A DNA stretch of 64,000 nt from positions 34,811,026 through 34,875,025 of the forward strand of contig OY365806.1 in assembly GCA_959347315.1 (NCBI GenBank), given 5' to 3'. Every line of letters starts with the position of its first letter. Within the stretch, counting starts at the first letter, position 1. The DNA comes from Bimastos eiseni (taxonomy: Eukaryota; Annelida; Clitellata; Crassiclitellata; Lumbricidae). Under the pieces are notes generated by a model, which worked only from the letters and a program-made list of their open reading frames with translations, was not told the origin of the DNA and ran no database searches. Made by a program: the position numbers and the translations under genes. Positions 13,032 to 26,533 of the stretch are shown here, in pieces.

Positions 13032-16000
13032 TACACACAAACACAGATAAATTTGCAGACTAGAATGTAATTAGTTGTGAATCTTTCTGAATAATTTTTC
13101 TAAGTGGTTGATATGTTGTGAGTTAGTATTGAGATGTAAAAGCAAGGACTTATATGCTATGCCCCCTTATCTCACAGATAATAATTATTAATTGTTTAAG
13201 ATTTTAAGTGTTGTTCCGTTGTTAGGATTAGAGACAGCTCGTCTGAATGTGGAGACATTCACGCGTCTCTTGGTCGCTAAGAAGGGAACTCAGGCCCAGC
13301 TGCATTGTGAATATGCCAACGCAGTCAACACGGAATGGTACGTCAACGAAATGCGCATCTCCAATGACAACGCCAACAGGAAGTAAGCCAACCACGATTT
13401 TTATGCATTAATTGTATGTGCATTCAGGCCTATACAGGTATGTATACATATTAACAGGTTCCTAAGAGTTCTACATATTTGCTCTACAACTTACTATTAG
13501 TTAATTGCTAATTAGTTCAAGAAGTGTAATGCCTTGTAATTTGTACAACCATAAGCAGTATAGGTAGGAGTGCTCTGAGTAGGCATTGCGTAGATTCTAT
13601 TATCTTACATTAGTATAGATTGAAAAGGACATGTTTTCCCACCCCAAAGCCTGAAGATCAGATACATTCATATATGCATTAACAGTTACATTCATGCATT
13701 CGTCTTTCCAAAGACAAAGTATGCATGGTCTTGCTCTATCCCTAACCCATTCAGCCGATTTCTCTAAGGCAGCAGAATTACGACAGAAAGCTTATCCACC
13801 TATATGAGGATTTGAACCGCTGACCTTTTGCTTCCAGCCCAGCTCCTCATCCATTAGACCACCGCACAGACAAAATTACCGGAGCAACTGTGGAAATGCC
13901 ACGTCCCCTTCGGTGAAACAGATTCCACGGACTTTACAATGAAACAATGGATGCGGATAATTAAACGAAAGCTCCGTGCTATCACCAGCTATCCCAAAAA
14001 TCTGACCCTGGTCAGACGGGACTCTGCGTCCATTGAAAAGGACGGACAACCGAGTTCTGTTGAGTCCAAGGCATCGCTAATTAAGCGTTGGTGATTAATG
14101 GTTCTTTGGCGGAATTAAGTCATCGGTTGATCAAATGACAGGCGCCAAAGACGTAATTGCCGAAGCGCCTTTTCCTTCTCTCTCTTTCTCTTTGTCTTTG
14201 TATCCGTGTATCTCTCCTACTATCACTCCCCATCCAAATAAATTTTTTAGCACTCTCTGTCTGTCTGTCTGTCTGTATTTCTGTCTATCTGTCCAAATCG
14301 ATTTTTAGCTGTCTCAGCATGTCTCTTTCTCTCCCATACCTTTTTCATTTTCTTTCCTCTTCTCTGTGTGTATTTCTTTTGTGTGTCTCTATCTTTGTCT
14401 CTCCTTAATCTTTCTGTCGTCTCTCGATCTCCCTCTTCTCTCATTCTCCCAATGTCTGTATGTCTGTGTCTCGCACACTGTATCTGTCTCTCTTTCAATG
14501 TTCCTTTCTGGCGTCTTGGGCCAGGTTTACATGGTTCTTGACGACCGAAAGGGAGGAGTCGTACGGGCAGGTTTTGCATTTTGTTGCTGGCCGAGAATTA
14601 GTGCATAATGAGTTGGGAGGAGTAGACCCTGAGGACGGCTTAGGCGGCTCGACTCACATCTGTCCCCTTCCTGTCTCTGTGCTGCCTCGTTAGCAAACGG
14701 CTGCTGTGGGAAATTTATGGCTGTGGACTGACCCCCGGTCGCCACTGCTCACAAGTCTCCGTTGCGGACAATGGGGACTGATCCGAAGCAACGCCCCTCT
14801 CCTTCGTCCCGTGCTTATTTCGCCTTCAGCTGACTTCTTCCGCCGCTTAGCGACGAGGGCTCGTCGCTTTGTAATCTTTCTGCCTCATTCTGTGGCCATT
14901 ATTGTCTAGATTTCTAGATTTGCTCGTTTGTCGGCCATTAGTGTCAAGTCCTCTCGATTCTCAGTCGGTCGAGTCGTTGCTGTCCAAGGGGCGAGGAATG
15001 TCACGTGGAAAAACAGTGCAGAGCAGCTTCACCCGTGTAATCGTAGGCATATACACAGCTCCAAGAGTCATCCTAATATATTGTCTTCGTATAGGCCTAG
15101 TCTATGTATAGTTCCCCAGAACGAGGTTGTGCTTATAGGAGAAGAGAAAGAAGGTGGAGGGGTATAAAAGGAGGAGAGGTGGGAGAAAGGAGGCGAACTC
15201 CGCCTCTGTTTGGACATTGACAGTGTCAGTCCCAAGCCTGGGGAAAGGAGGAGGGCGACACCAAATCATCTTCAATATGAAACAGTGTCGTTAAAAAATT
15301 CAACAAGCACATAGAAAGGAGGCAACTCAGCCACTGTACGTGTTCTGATAGTGCCAGTCCCAAGCCTGGGGAAAGGAGGAGTCTAACACCAAATCATCTT
15401 TGCTATGGAACGGTGTCATTAATAAATCAACAACTGCAAAAAACGAAAGGAGGCAGTGGAAAATAAAGAGGAGGAAGGTGGAGAAGTAGTGAGTCTGAAG
15501 TGCTAACAATGTTGCTTCTTATCTTTGAAAGAAGACGATGTGTTTGGGTGGCACTGGCCAGTCTTTTCTCACCATCTGAGCTTTCAACGAATGATGTGTT
15601 TTGTCAGACTGTCAGACTAATTACCTGATGGTTTAATTTGCTCAATTCAATTCAGATTTGAATTCAAGTTGTAAATGACTATCAGCTCTGATGATGAATG
15701 CTTGATATTGATAACATTGAGGAATACTAGATTTTAGATATTGTATCCTTCTCCCCATGAATCGTTTGTTACCCTTGACACAATTGTGATAGTTGTCTAG
15801 ATCATGCATCTACAAAATATTGTAGACATTAAGGTTGTACTATTTTGAGTGTATGTATTGTTTGTATGCATAACTACTTACCAAACTGCAACTTAACCAG
15901 ACAATTCACTCCTGGGGAGCGCTCACAGAGACTATGCACCCAAGCAGGGCAGTTGCTTTCCCTTGGACGCCATGTGATCCTAGGTGACATGGCTGGCAAC

Positions 16001-16651
16001 ACACAATGTTTGGTGCTTGGTGCTTACTTTCGCTTACCTCATATATATATATATATCACATTTATTACACTTATTACAAATCACAATCGCCGGTCTGTGT
16101 AGAAGAAATTTCTTTGAGGCTGGCATATGGTCGTATGCGAATGTTAGAGGATTAGAACGTTCAGCATTAATAAAATAAATCCTGTGGACTTTCCTACCAG
16201 GGTTTGAGTACTGCGTCCAAGTAAGAATCTCACACTAACTCTCACAGAATCATTGGAAAAAGACATTGGCGCCGCCCAAGACAGCAGTAACAAGCGTCTG
16301 AACGCCGTTAACTCCAAACCATTTGCAAACAACCGTGGCACGATAGAGATAAATAAATCCATGCATGCTTCCTAGGTCAAAACATAATTCCGATGGCAAA
16401 AGAATTGCAGAGTAAAATCCAAATGACCAACCAAATAATTAAAAATGACGTGACAGAGAAACTTGATGCCATCTTGGTCATACATGTATACTTGATCTTT
16501 AACTCGCTCATTCATTCCTTTAACTTCTATTTATCGTTGCTTGACTTATCTCAGCTATTGTAAAATACTCTTTAACCACCGTCTGACCACTATATAACCT
16601 CTAAGAAAGAGAGAGACAGACAGACAGACAGAGAGATAGAGATAGAGATAG

Positions 16652-16720
<69 letters not shown>

Positions 16721-16721
16721 C

Positions 16722-16760
<39 letters not shown>

Positions 16761-19700
16761 AATTTCGAGAGAGAGAAAGAATGAGGCATAATATCACTCT
16801 TTTATTACATTACGTTACCTAATCCTATCTGGACTTCGCTGCGGTCTGCCAACGCGACTGCTCCGCCCAACATGTGATTCTCATATTCTGCTAAGTTTGC
16901 ATTACCTGTGATGCATCTCAGCAGCTCTTGCTCAGCTTCAGGACCAGCCAGGAATTCCGTCTTCTAACCGATGACAGGTGGTATTTGTTTCTGATGGAGG
17001 TATATCTGAGTGAGAGAGAATCGGTTAAGACGTTGAAAGACCTTTGCCACTCCTCCCATCGTCAATGTTCCTGGTCAGACCACACGTACATCGCCTTAAT
17101 TCTCATTTCCTTCAACCGTTCCCATGAAATATGGTTCGTGTTGATGGTATTGGCCCCTCTCTTCCATGACTTCCATGGCTGCCATCTGGAACGAGTAGTG
17201 AAGGCAGGCAGGCCTTATGTCACACGTGGTACGGCTGATAACTAACTGGCTTATAGTTCGGTCGGCTGGCTTCCCTCGTCAGAATGATAAAAACAAAGAC
17301 AAGAAGCTTTGTATCTTCATGGTTCTCTACGTAAGATAGGGAGGGGCAGGAGTGTATGGTTAGGCAGTGTAAGAGAGGTCGAGGTAAGGTCAGATTAAGA
17401 CATGATGATTTGAGATAAGTATTTAGTCAATTTGAATGAGATTAAGATAGGGTAATCACCCGGTAATGTAAGTTTGTTAGTTATGATGAAGTGAAGTAAC
17501 TTAAGTAAGGTAAGTGCTTTCTGTTTTAAGCAGAGACTGTGTGGTTGGAATGCTGTCAGACATTTGTTGTGTGTCTATAGTTACTTGTTAGTTACCAGGT
17601 GGCCTGGAACCTATACTCAGTGCTCTCTTTTATCAGGTATTAATCTGGAGATTGTCTGGTAGTTCAGACTCCAGTGGCTAGTTGTTGTATGAGGGACGGT
17701 GAATTCAGAGGTCCACCAGAGCAGAAAAAATTTCAAGATTTTTGCTCCATTTATAGAATAATTATAATTATAATGAAGCTGTCTGCACACAGTTGGTGGA
17801 TGATGTTCAGGCCAAGAGGGTAGCATTGGCCACTATACTCATTAGGTAGAACTTGAGAGACCATAGTCTCTGGTATACTTAATACTTATGATACCCACAG
17901 CTGCCTCTGAAGGGGTTGCTTAAGGGATTGAGATTGGAACTCCATCTTCTCCTTCTTGATCTCCTCATCCATTTTATTCCCCTCCGTCATTCCTCCTTCT
18001 CCTCCTCCGTTCAAGTCTGTCTTCTGATTCTGCTTTTCCGCATGCTTCTCCTTCTCATCCTAGTCCTACTACTTCTTGTTTTCCTAATTGTCCCACTTAT
18101 CTTCTCCTTCTTCATCTCACTGCCCCTACTCCTCTTTCACCTTCCTTCTTGCGTTTCTTCTCCCTCTGCTGCTCCTCCTGTTGCTTCTCCTTCTTATCCC
18201 AATCACCCTTCTTCCCTCCTATACATCGTCGTTCTAATCGATTTTAGCGTGGACCAAAGATCTGCAAATGTGTCAGTGTTTTCGTTTTCCCTTGTTCAGG
18301 TACTTGTTGTACAGAAACGGAACACTGGTCGTGAACGACATACAGAGCAATGACAGTGGAGTCTATCGCTGTCTTGGATTGACCAAACGAGGACCTGCGC
18401 AGAACTTTGCAGCAGAACTGCTTCTGGCTTGTAAGTAACTTGTTTTCAATATTCAGTTAAAAATTATAAATCTGAGATGACTCATTATCTTTCTAGTTGC
18501 AATTGCTTGTATCTTTATTGGTACTAACTTACTGTTAGTGATGTTGTTATTCTTGTTTTTCATCGTCCATTTGGTTTTCTTATCATCTGCTGGTTTAATG
18601 TCTACATTTGTGTGTTGATATGATGCTCAAATATCAGTCCTTTTAATTGCGATGTTGTTTGTGTCACATTTTTAAACATTTATTAATTAAAAACGCCCTC
18701 TCAATTCTCCAGGGTATTGAAAAACAGCTCACTTAGAACTGGCATTAAACTAATTTTGTACCAGAGCAGTTGTAAATTCTTAATGACTTACTGGGCATAA
18801 TTGCTAAGATAGTGTTACAGAAACAGATGGTTGGGAATCTGTTGATCAGGGTTCCAGCAGAAATGACTTCATCTAGGCTGGTTTACGGCCTCCTATTATC
18901 TCTAGCCCACACTTTGTATGGCGTCCTGCCCTCGGGCAGTGCACTTGTCCTGGGAACAATTTGCTAGGTGGGCACTAATAGGAAGTTATCGGTAAGAGTG
19001 ATGTATGGCTAATCATGGTTGACAAGAGATGCTGGGGTTTTGGTGGAAGGGCGAGGAGGGACCTGAATGGCCAGTCACTTGTCATGGTTAATGATTCCGC
19101 TCTTACAGTTTCCTTGGCTGTCCTTCAGTGCAGTGATTTTGTGGATTTTTTGGATCTAACCATGTCTTCAGGGAGTTCGATGGCATCAAGTCTTCAATCT
19201 TCATTTGAGATGAGAAATCAGCAACATACATTGAGATCCTTATTTATCTAAAATGTTTTTACTGAAGTCACCTAATCAATCAGAGACATAGAGAGAGAGA
19301 GACAGACAGACAGACAGAGACAGAGAGAAAGACAGAGAGAGTGAGAGAGAGAGAGCGAGAGTGATAAAATGTCTTTACTGAAGTCACCTAATCAATCAGA
19401 CAGAGAGAGAGAGAGACTGTTGCACTTGTCTCATCTTGTCTTGCGTTGTCTTGCCTTGTTTCAATTCCCCTCTGTCGTCTTTCTCTCACTTGCCTTTTCT
19501 TTCCGTACCTCATCTTCCTTGCCTGTCTGCGACCTCACCTTTACTGAGCGTGTTTCATTGGTTACAGATAAGAGATATGAAAAATGTGCATTTGCATTTG
19601 TGTCTCATGCAGCCAGGCATTGTCATAGCCACAGTAGGAACACTTAGTTTTGACAACCCCTATACTGAGCCACAAATAACTGTGACGTCTGGTTGAGCCA

Positions 19701-22700
19701 AACTTTGTGAGAGTTTAAACATACAGAGAAGGAGAGAGAAAGAGTGATTGAAAGAAACAGAGATACAGAGGGAAAGACAGATAGAGAGAGAGAATGAGAG
19801 AGAGAGCGAGAGGGAGAGAGAGAGAGAGAGAGGGATAAAGGGCGCACTGGCAGAAGCACCCGACAAAAGTGTCCCAGCAAATGCACCCAATTCATGCACT
19901 GGAAACTTGAAATTTAATTACAAAGATGAAATCTTTTATAACAGAGAGTTTGCTATCAGCTTTAGAGTATTTGTTAATATCAGTGGTAGGTTATAATTAT
20001 ATTATAACGACAGAAGTATAATGTTTCAACGAGTTTCTTGTCAGACAGTATTCACCATCCCAAGTTATGGGAAGTCCTGGGAGGATAGTTGATGAGTGGA
20101 ACAGTCCCATTAGGTTGTTGTTAGGACCTCCAGTCCTCGATTTTATTAGATTTTATTACCGGTATTAATTCTTAGTTGTGGCCTTGTGGGCGTGTTAGCT
20201 CCCCAGTCTAGTGACGTCCATCTTTTGTTCAACAAAGTCCTATTCTGCTCGTAGCTGTTGTACTAGTTTTCAGTCTGTTTGGGGGATATCATACAGATGC
20301 TCATGCAAGACAGACCTTCCACTAAATGATCACGTTCCACAGTGGTATGGGAAACAGTGGTATGGGAAACAGTGGTATGGGAAACAGTGAGGTTCCGCAA
20401 CAGGTATGTGGTGCATTTGTGGCTAATTTTGTATCTAGGGCGGCGCGTTTGTCCAGCGCTATTGAAGGATCACTGGGTTTGGTGAGAGGGGTGTGAGCAA
20501 AGGGGTATACAGATAGACCTACGGACAGACAGGCAATCAAACAGGAGGACTTCAAAGCAGACACTCTACAGAATTACATTGGCTGATAAATTCCCTCAGT
20601 TTCTTCTGTGGACGAAATTCTCAGAAAAATTTGTGACAGTTGGAGGAGAAGGAGGAGGAGGAGGAGGAAGAGGTCTTTGTGGTAATGTGACTTCCTTGCT
20701 TTCATCCTGGTATGCATTCTGGGATTATCTTGAACTGATCTTAATAGAAAACAGCATTTGCAATTTCATTTTGGCTAATCAGCCATGTTGCTTCTGTTCT
20801 GAAGGCGACATCACGACTGCCAAAATGTGATTTCGATGGTCTCCATGTGGGATATGATGATCCTCTAATTCACGTTTATTGGAGAACATTGATGTCTGAC
20901 ACCAACTTACATGACCTGAATCGTCTTGCACTGTCATTGATTTTGGAAACAAGCATAGATATGTGGTAAAAGTATCTGAAGTTAGCATAGATATCTTGCA
21001 AAAGCATCTGTTTCCGGATTGGAATATCCTCGCAGTTTTCTGATCACTCCGACAGTAAAAACCATACATGGACTAGGTCAATATATAAGGAACTGGAATA
21101 GGTCAGCATATTATATGCAGAACTATACTAGGTCAGTATATTATATACACAACTATATTACGTCAGTGTATTATATACAGAACTATACTACGTCAGTGTA
21201 TTATATACAGAACTATACTAGGTCAGTATATTATATGCAGAACTATACTAGGTCAGTATATTATATACAGAACTATACTACGTCAGTGTATTATATACAG
21301 AACTATACTACGTCAGTGTATTATATACAGAACTATACTAGGTCAGTATATTATATACAGAACTATATTAGGTCAGTATATTATATACAGAACTATACTA
21401 GATCATTGTATTATATACAGAACTGGACTAGGTCAGTATATTATATATATACAGAACTATACTAGGTCAGTATATTATATACAGAACTATACTGGGTCAG
21501 TATATTATATACAGAACTATACTAGGTCAGTATATTATATACAGAACTATACTGGGGCAGTATATTATATACAGAACTATACTAGGTCCGTATATTATAT
21601 ACAGAACTATACTAGGTCAGTATATTATATACAGAACTATACTAGGTCAGTATATTATATACAGAACTATACTAGGTCATTGTATTATATACAGAACTAT
21701 ACTAGGTCAGTATATTATATACAGAACTACATTAGGTCAATATATTATATACAGAACTATACTAGATCATTGTATTATATACAGAACTGGACTAGGTCAG
21801 TATATTATATATATACAGAACTATACTAGGTCAGTATATTATATGCAGAACTATACTAGGTCAGTATATTATATACAGAACTATACTAGGTCAGTATATT
21901 ATATACAGAACTGTACTAGGTCAGTATATTATATACAGAACTATACTAGGTGAGTATATTATATACAGAACTATACTAGGTCATTGTATTATATACAGAA
22001 CTATACTAGGTCTGTATATTACATGCAGAACTGGACTAGGTCAGTATATACATAACTGGACTAGGTCATTATGTTACATGCAGAACTGGTCTAGGTCAGT
22101 ATATTATATACTGAACTGGACTAGGGCAGTATATACAAACTGGACTAGGGCAGTATATACAAACTGGACTAGGGCAGTATATACAAACTGGACTAGGTCA
22201 GTACATAAATAACTGGACTAGGTCAGTATATACAAACTATACTAGGTCAGTATATTACATACATAACTGGACTAGGTCAGTATATTACATACAGAACTAG
22301 ACTAGGCAGTATATTACATGCAGAACTATACTAGGTCAGTATATATAGAACTGGACTAGGTCAGTACATTCATAACTGGACTAGGTCAGTATATAAAAAT
22401 TGGTCTAGGTCAGTATATTACATACAGAACTCTACTAGGTCTGTATATACCGAACTGGACTAGGTCAGTATATACAAACTGGACTAGGTCAGTATATTAC
22501 ATGCAGAACTGGACTAGGTCAGTATATACAAACTGGACTAGGTCAGTATATACCTAAGTGGACTAGGTAGGTATATACAAACTGGACTAGGTCAGTACGT
22601 ACAGAACTGGATTTGTCAGAATATTATATACAGAACTGGACTTTATGAGTATATTATATACAGAACTGGACTAGGTCAGTTTATTCAGAACTGGACTTGG

Positions 22701-25407
22701 TCGGTATTTGCAAACTGGACTAGGTCAGTACATACTGAATTGGACTAGGTCAGTATAAAGCGGGCACAGTTTGACTTCAGAGCAGACATTCATTATGTGC
22801 CGAGTTAATGTTAATAAGAAAATGGAGCAACTCTGTTTATCATAAATTTGTTTATTTCTTTCAGACCAGTTCTTTATAATTTTCACTAGATTGACTTGCT
22901 ACTTAGCCTTGAGGACCAATAAAAGTTCTTTGGGTGGTCAGGGTATTTGAGGATGGAATAGAAACGGTGATTAAAGGCATTGAGTTGAAATATGGCCTTA
23001 TGTAGTTGACGAGATAGCGTCATGAGTCATTGACCGGATCTTTGAGTGTTGGCATAAAGACCCTATATCAATTACCTGACAATAGATGAACATAAATTTG
23101 ATCTTATTAATCTCGATTACTTTGTGAGTCAGTGCTATATTTTCCAGAAGAAGAAAAGGAGTGGTTGTGATCTTATCTGGGCTTATCCCATATCCATGTC
23201 TCTCGTGCGTGTCTTGGGGTGCCAACGGACTGGAACTGGGCCATCACTTGGCGATTGGCTTCCGATTTCACTTCCTCTTTCCTCTAGGCATTTCTTTTGT
23301 TGGCCGCTCCAACTTCCCTACTAACTTCTTCGGTGGCAGAATGGAACAAAAGTACTCTTGCTTCTTCCCGTTACCAGAGGTGATGGGTCAGATATGAAGG
23401 CCCTCTGTGGCATCTTATGTGTTTGGAAGCAGATCTGTTGCTTCCAAACAAAGGGAGTGTCCATGGTTCTGTTGCCCATAACGTAATGGAACACCTTTAT
23501 AACACCTTTCAATAGCAATCTGAAGGTAGATTGGACAACAGGAAATCTGTGATTCTTGACTGTATCGATCCTCAGTTATATCTGTTAACGTAGTCATTGA
23601 AATGGTCATTGAGCGATGAGTTCTATATTGTAAGGTGATGGCGTACAAATAGTCAGATTAGATTTGGCAGCTTTAGTTCAAGTAATTGAATAAGATAATT
23701 AATATCGAGATATTTTTTGGGCGTACTTCATGGAAAATGATTTTGTAACATATATTGAAAGCCGCCCTATAGGAAACTCTGAATGAAACTGTGAAAATGT
23801 AGAGACAGAGTAATAAAAATCTGCCCATTTTTCGATAACAGCTTTCAACAAGTCTGTTCTTATATGGAGCTTGCCTGTGACTTTCCAGACCTCATCTCCT
23901 TCATATTCTATTTAGCCGTCTGGTCGACATCACTTGTTTTCCATTCCGCTCAGTCGACGTACACTCCTCGTAAACCGCCATTCACACATCACCGGTCGCC
24001 TTCTTCTGCCTCTTGATTCCTACTCCTCTTCCCTCTTTCACCTCTTCCCTCTTTCACCTCTTCCCTCTTTCACCTCTTCCCTCTTTCACCTCTTCCCTCA
24101 TGCACCTATTCCCTCATCCGCTGCTATCTCGTTTACGACTGCCGATAAAATCAAGCTGCTTATCTGCGCCCAGGTATTTAGATCCCCGTGGCCTAGATGA
24201 GGAGGTTGGTGGGAGGATGCCATCGCATGGGGGGAAGTCCCTATAGCTCATCAAGTGGTTATCTTTTTGACGTCTTGTGGTGTTATTGATGTTCTGATGA
24301 CAGATTTGGATGAATTGACGTTCAGCTCTTTCGAACCCAAGCCAACCGTTCCAGCAGTGGTGCCAGTCAACTCGAGGTTTGAGGTTCTGTGTCGACTCCC
24401 CAGGGGTCTACCTCAGCCCACCCTCAGGTATACCAACCAGTCGAAGTTCAATACGTCTTTATCATTTCGTAGCACTATTTGTGCTGGTAAGTTTTCGTGC
24501 TTGTAAACAAGGTCCCTAAGTGAGAAGTAAATCACATTTCTTATAATTGTTTCAATGAGGAATTTGATTCCTTGCCTTAGGCTGTTGTTTTTATTGTTTA
24601 CTGAAAGTCGCTTTGTGAGTTTAGTTCTACTGTTTATTGGGGGATTTAATACCTCTAAATAGCCATCATGAATGGGCGCTTTATGAATTCTCTGAATCAG
24701 TCAGTGAATGAATTCATCATCATCATCATCGTCGTCGTCGTCATCGTCGTCATCACCTTCATCATCATCAGTTCCGGCCATTTGGTGGGGTCGACAGGTA
24801 CAAATATATGATCTTCATTGTCCTTGGTTATTTATCAAATCCAGTGCCCCTCTCAGTGTTAGGTCAAATGATGTCATGCCCTCATTTATACTATCTACAA
24901 TTCATAAGACAATCATTATTAAGTGCCACTATGAACAACATATCTATAAAAGCTGTGTGTACCCTAACCCGGGCTATGTATTGATGATTAGGTGCAATTG
25001 TATAAGTATGTGGCACTTTGTAATATACCATATGCTGTGATGTAGTATAACTGATCACATATGTATTGTCACAATAGTAGGACAATGCTCCTGTTGTCTG
25101 GCACCTACTTGTCTAATGCATGCCATTAGACGTCATGGGAAGGTCTTTGCAAATGCCCCCTAATAAATCAGGATGGGATAGAGGAAGATTGGAAGTCAGG
25201 TGTCCAGCATTGCCTGGTGCTGCTGTTGGTCTCTGACTGCTGCAGATGAGGAAGAGATTGAGGCAGACAGACAGACAGACAGACTGACGGACGGACGGAC
25301 CGACCTGTAGTTAAATCCGTAGCCGTAGGGCAAAGACATTATTACAATTTAGCAGGTGCTATTTATCAATGTTCATTTCCTAGTCTTCATGACAACACGC
25401 ACACACG

Positions 25408-25444
<37 letters not shown>

Positions 25445-25536
25445 GCAGGCACACATGCACATTGCCAGGCATAAGCGTGCACACATGCATTCATGCATGT
25501 GTGCACTCATATTACCATGTACTTACCTATGTACTT

Positions 25537-25575
<39 letters not shown>

Positions 25576-26489
25576 CATACCAATTTATATATAGATCTGC
25601 TTGTGTATACATGCACATTATTACTTGTATATTATCCAGATAGACATGTATAAATTATGCGATTAAATGCATTTATATGTGCATGTATTATTACTATTAT
25701 GCATTTATATACATATATGTATTTAAATGTATACATATATCTTCATACATGTAGTTAAATATATATTTTAGCACATATGTAATTATATTGGCATGTATAT
25801 ACGCATGGGTAATACACATGTACATGTATACCTACATATATTTATCTGAACTTATGCATATATTTAGGTAGGCCTATATAAGTATTGATTTATAGGCACA
25901 GATTATATTTCAACATTTTGTCGGAGCGTTTGACATTATTTCTTGTAAATGTTGACTGCTTTAGAATTTACTTTCCTGGCTTATCACACTTTATCATTCA
26001 TGCAAAACGAAGCAAACAACAATACCACATGTGCATAAATCCAGTTAAATTAGGCTAAAAAATGGAGAATAAGAAGTGTATAGGGAAACGGACAATTGCC
26101 CCTCCCGATTAGGACAATTTCTGCTTCCCGGTTAGACCATATATAAAACGACAGGATGACGACGAGGAAACTCCTCCGCTGTTCGCACCCTGATGGTGCC
26201 AGTCCCAAGCCTGGATAAAGGAGGAGGGCCCGCTAATGATCTTTGATATCTCACAGTGTCTTTAAACTGCAGCTACTGTGAAGGAGAGGAGACACAGTAG
26301 AGATAGGTATAGAAACAGGGAGAAATAGGACAGAGAAAGAGAGACACAGAGAGCGACAGACAGACAGACAGAGGCAGAGACTGGGTTTACTGGAGAATGA
26401 ACAACACTGGGAAATGAGACTTTCCGAAGCAGCTTTAACGTCTTTTCCAGCACAAATTAGAAACCTGTTTGCCGCTAGTTATTGAGCTA

Positions 26490-26533
<44 letters not shown>

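Larger units (their letters stand above)
13383..18299 (+). other. PTK7: PTK7 intron rich in repeats
   Basis: Holds a SINE (13735-13870), a TCTG/CT-rich tract (about 14160-14515), a tandem pair of the GTGCCAGTCCCAAGCCTGG repeat (15186-15450), an AT tract near 16040, a GACA/GATA/GA tract (16605-16785) and a CT-rich intron end (about 17940-18210). Confidence 0.7.
18431..24303 (+). other. PTK7: PTK7 intron with large satellite
   Basis: Holds a local 34-bp duplication (19250 and 19366) with GA tracts, a second GA tract (19728-19835), a 15-bp triple repeat (20341-20385), the 30-bp satellite (21070-22758) and a CTCTTCCCTCTTTCAC repeat (24025-24116). Confidence 0.7.

Noticed and set aside
13800..13870. 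tRNA gene
   Set aside because: Good A and B boxes but no pairing acceptor stem and a SINE-like body after it; called as a SINE.
14157..14693. Overlapping frames on both strands with S/L/C or R/D/T richness
   Set aside because: Products of TCTG/CT repeats; no domain or splice support.
15186..15450. Hammerhead ribozyme in the dispersed repeat (copy 3 has CTGATG before the stem)
   Set aside because: The CTGATGA core is not conserved among the five copies and the GAAA box is not in the required position.
17916..18353. 145-aa Leu/Ser-rich frame
   Set aside because: A CT-rich intron tail read in a frame different from the real PTK7 exon at 18300-18430.
21019..21465. 148-aa reading frame with a ten-residue repeat
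   Set aside because: It is the translation of the 30-bp satellite; since 30 is a multiple of three, the frame stays open by construction.
24708..25040. Frame starting with poly-Ser
   Set aside because: The Ser run is a CAT/CGT microsatellite in a PTK7 intron; no family signature follows.
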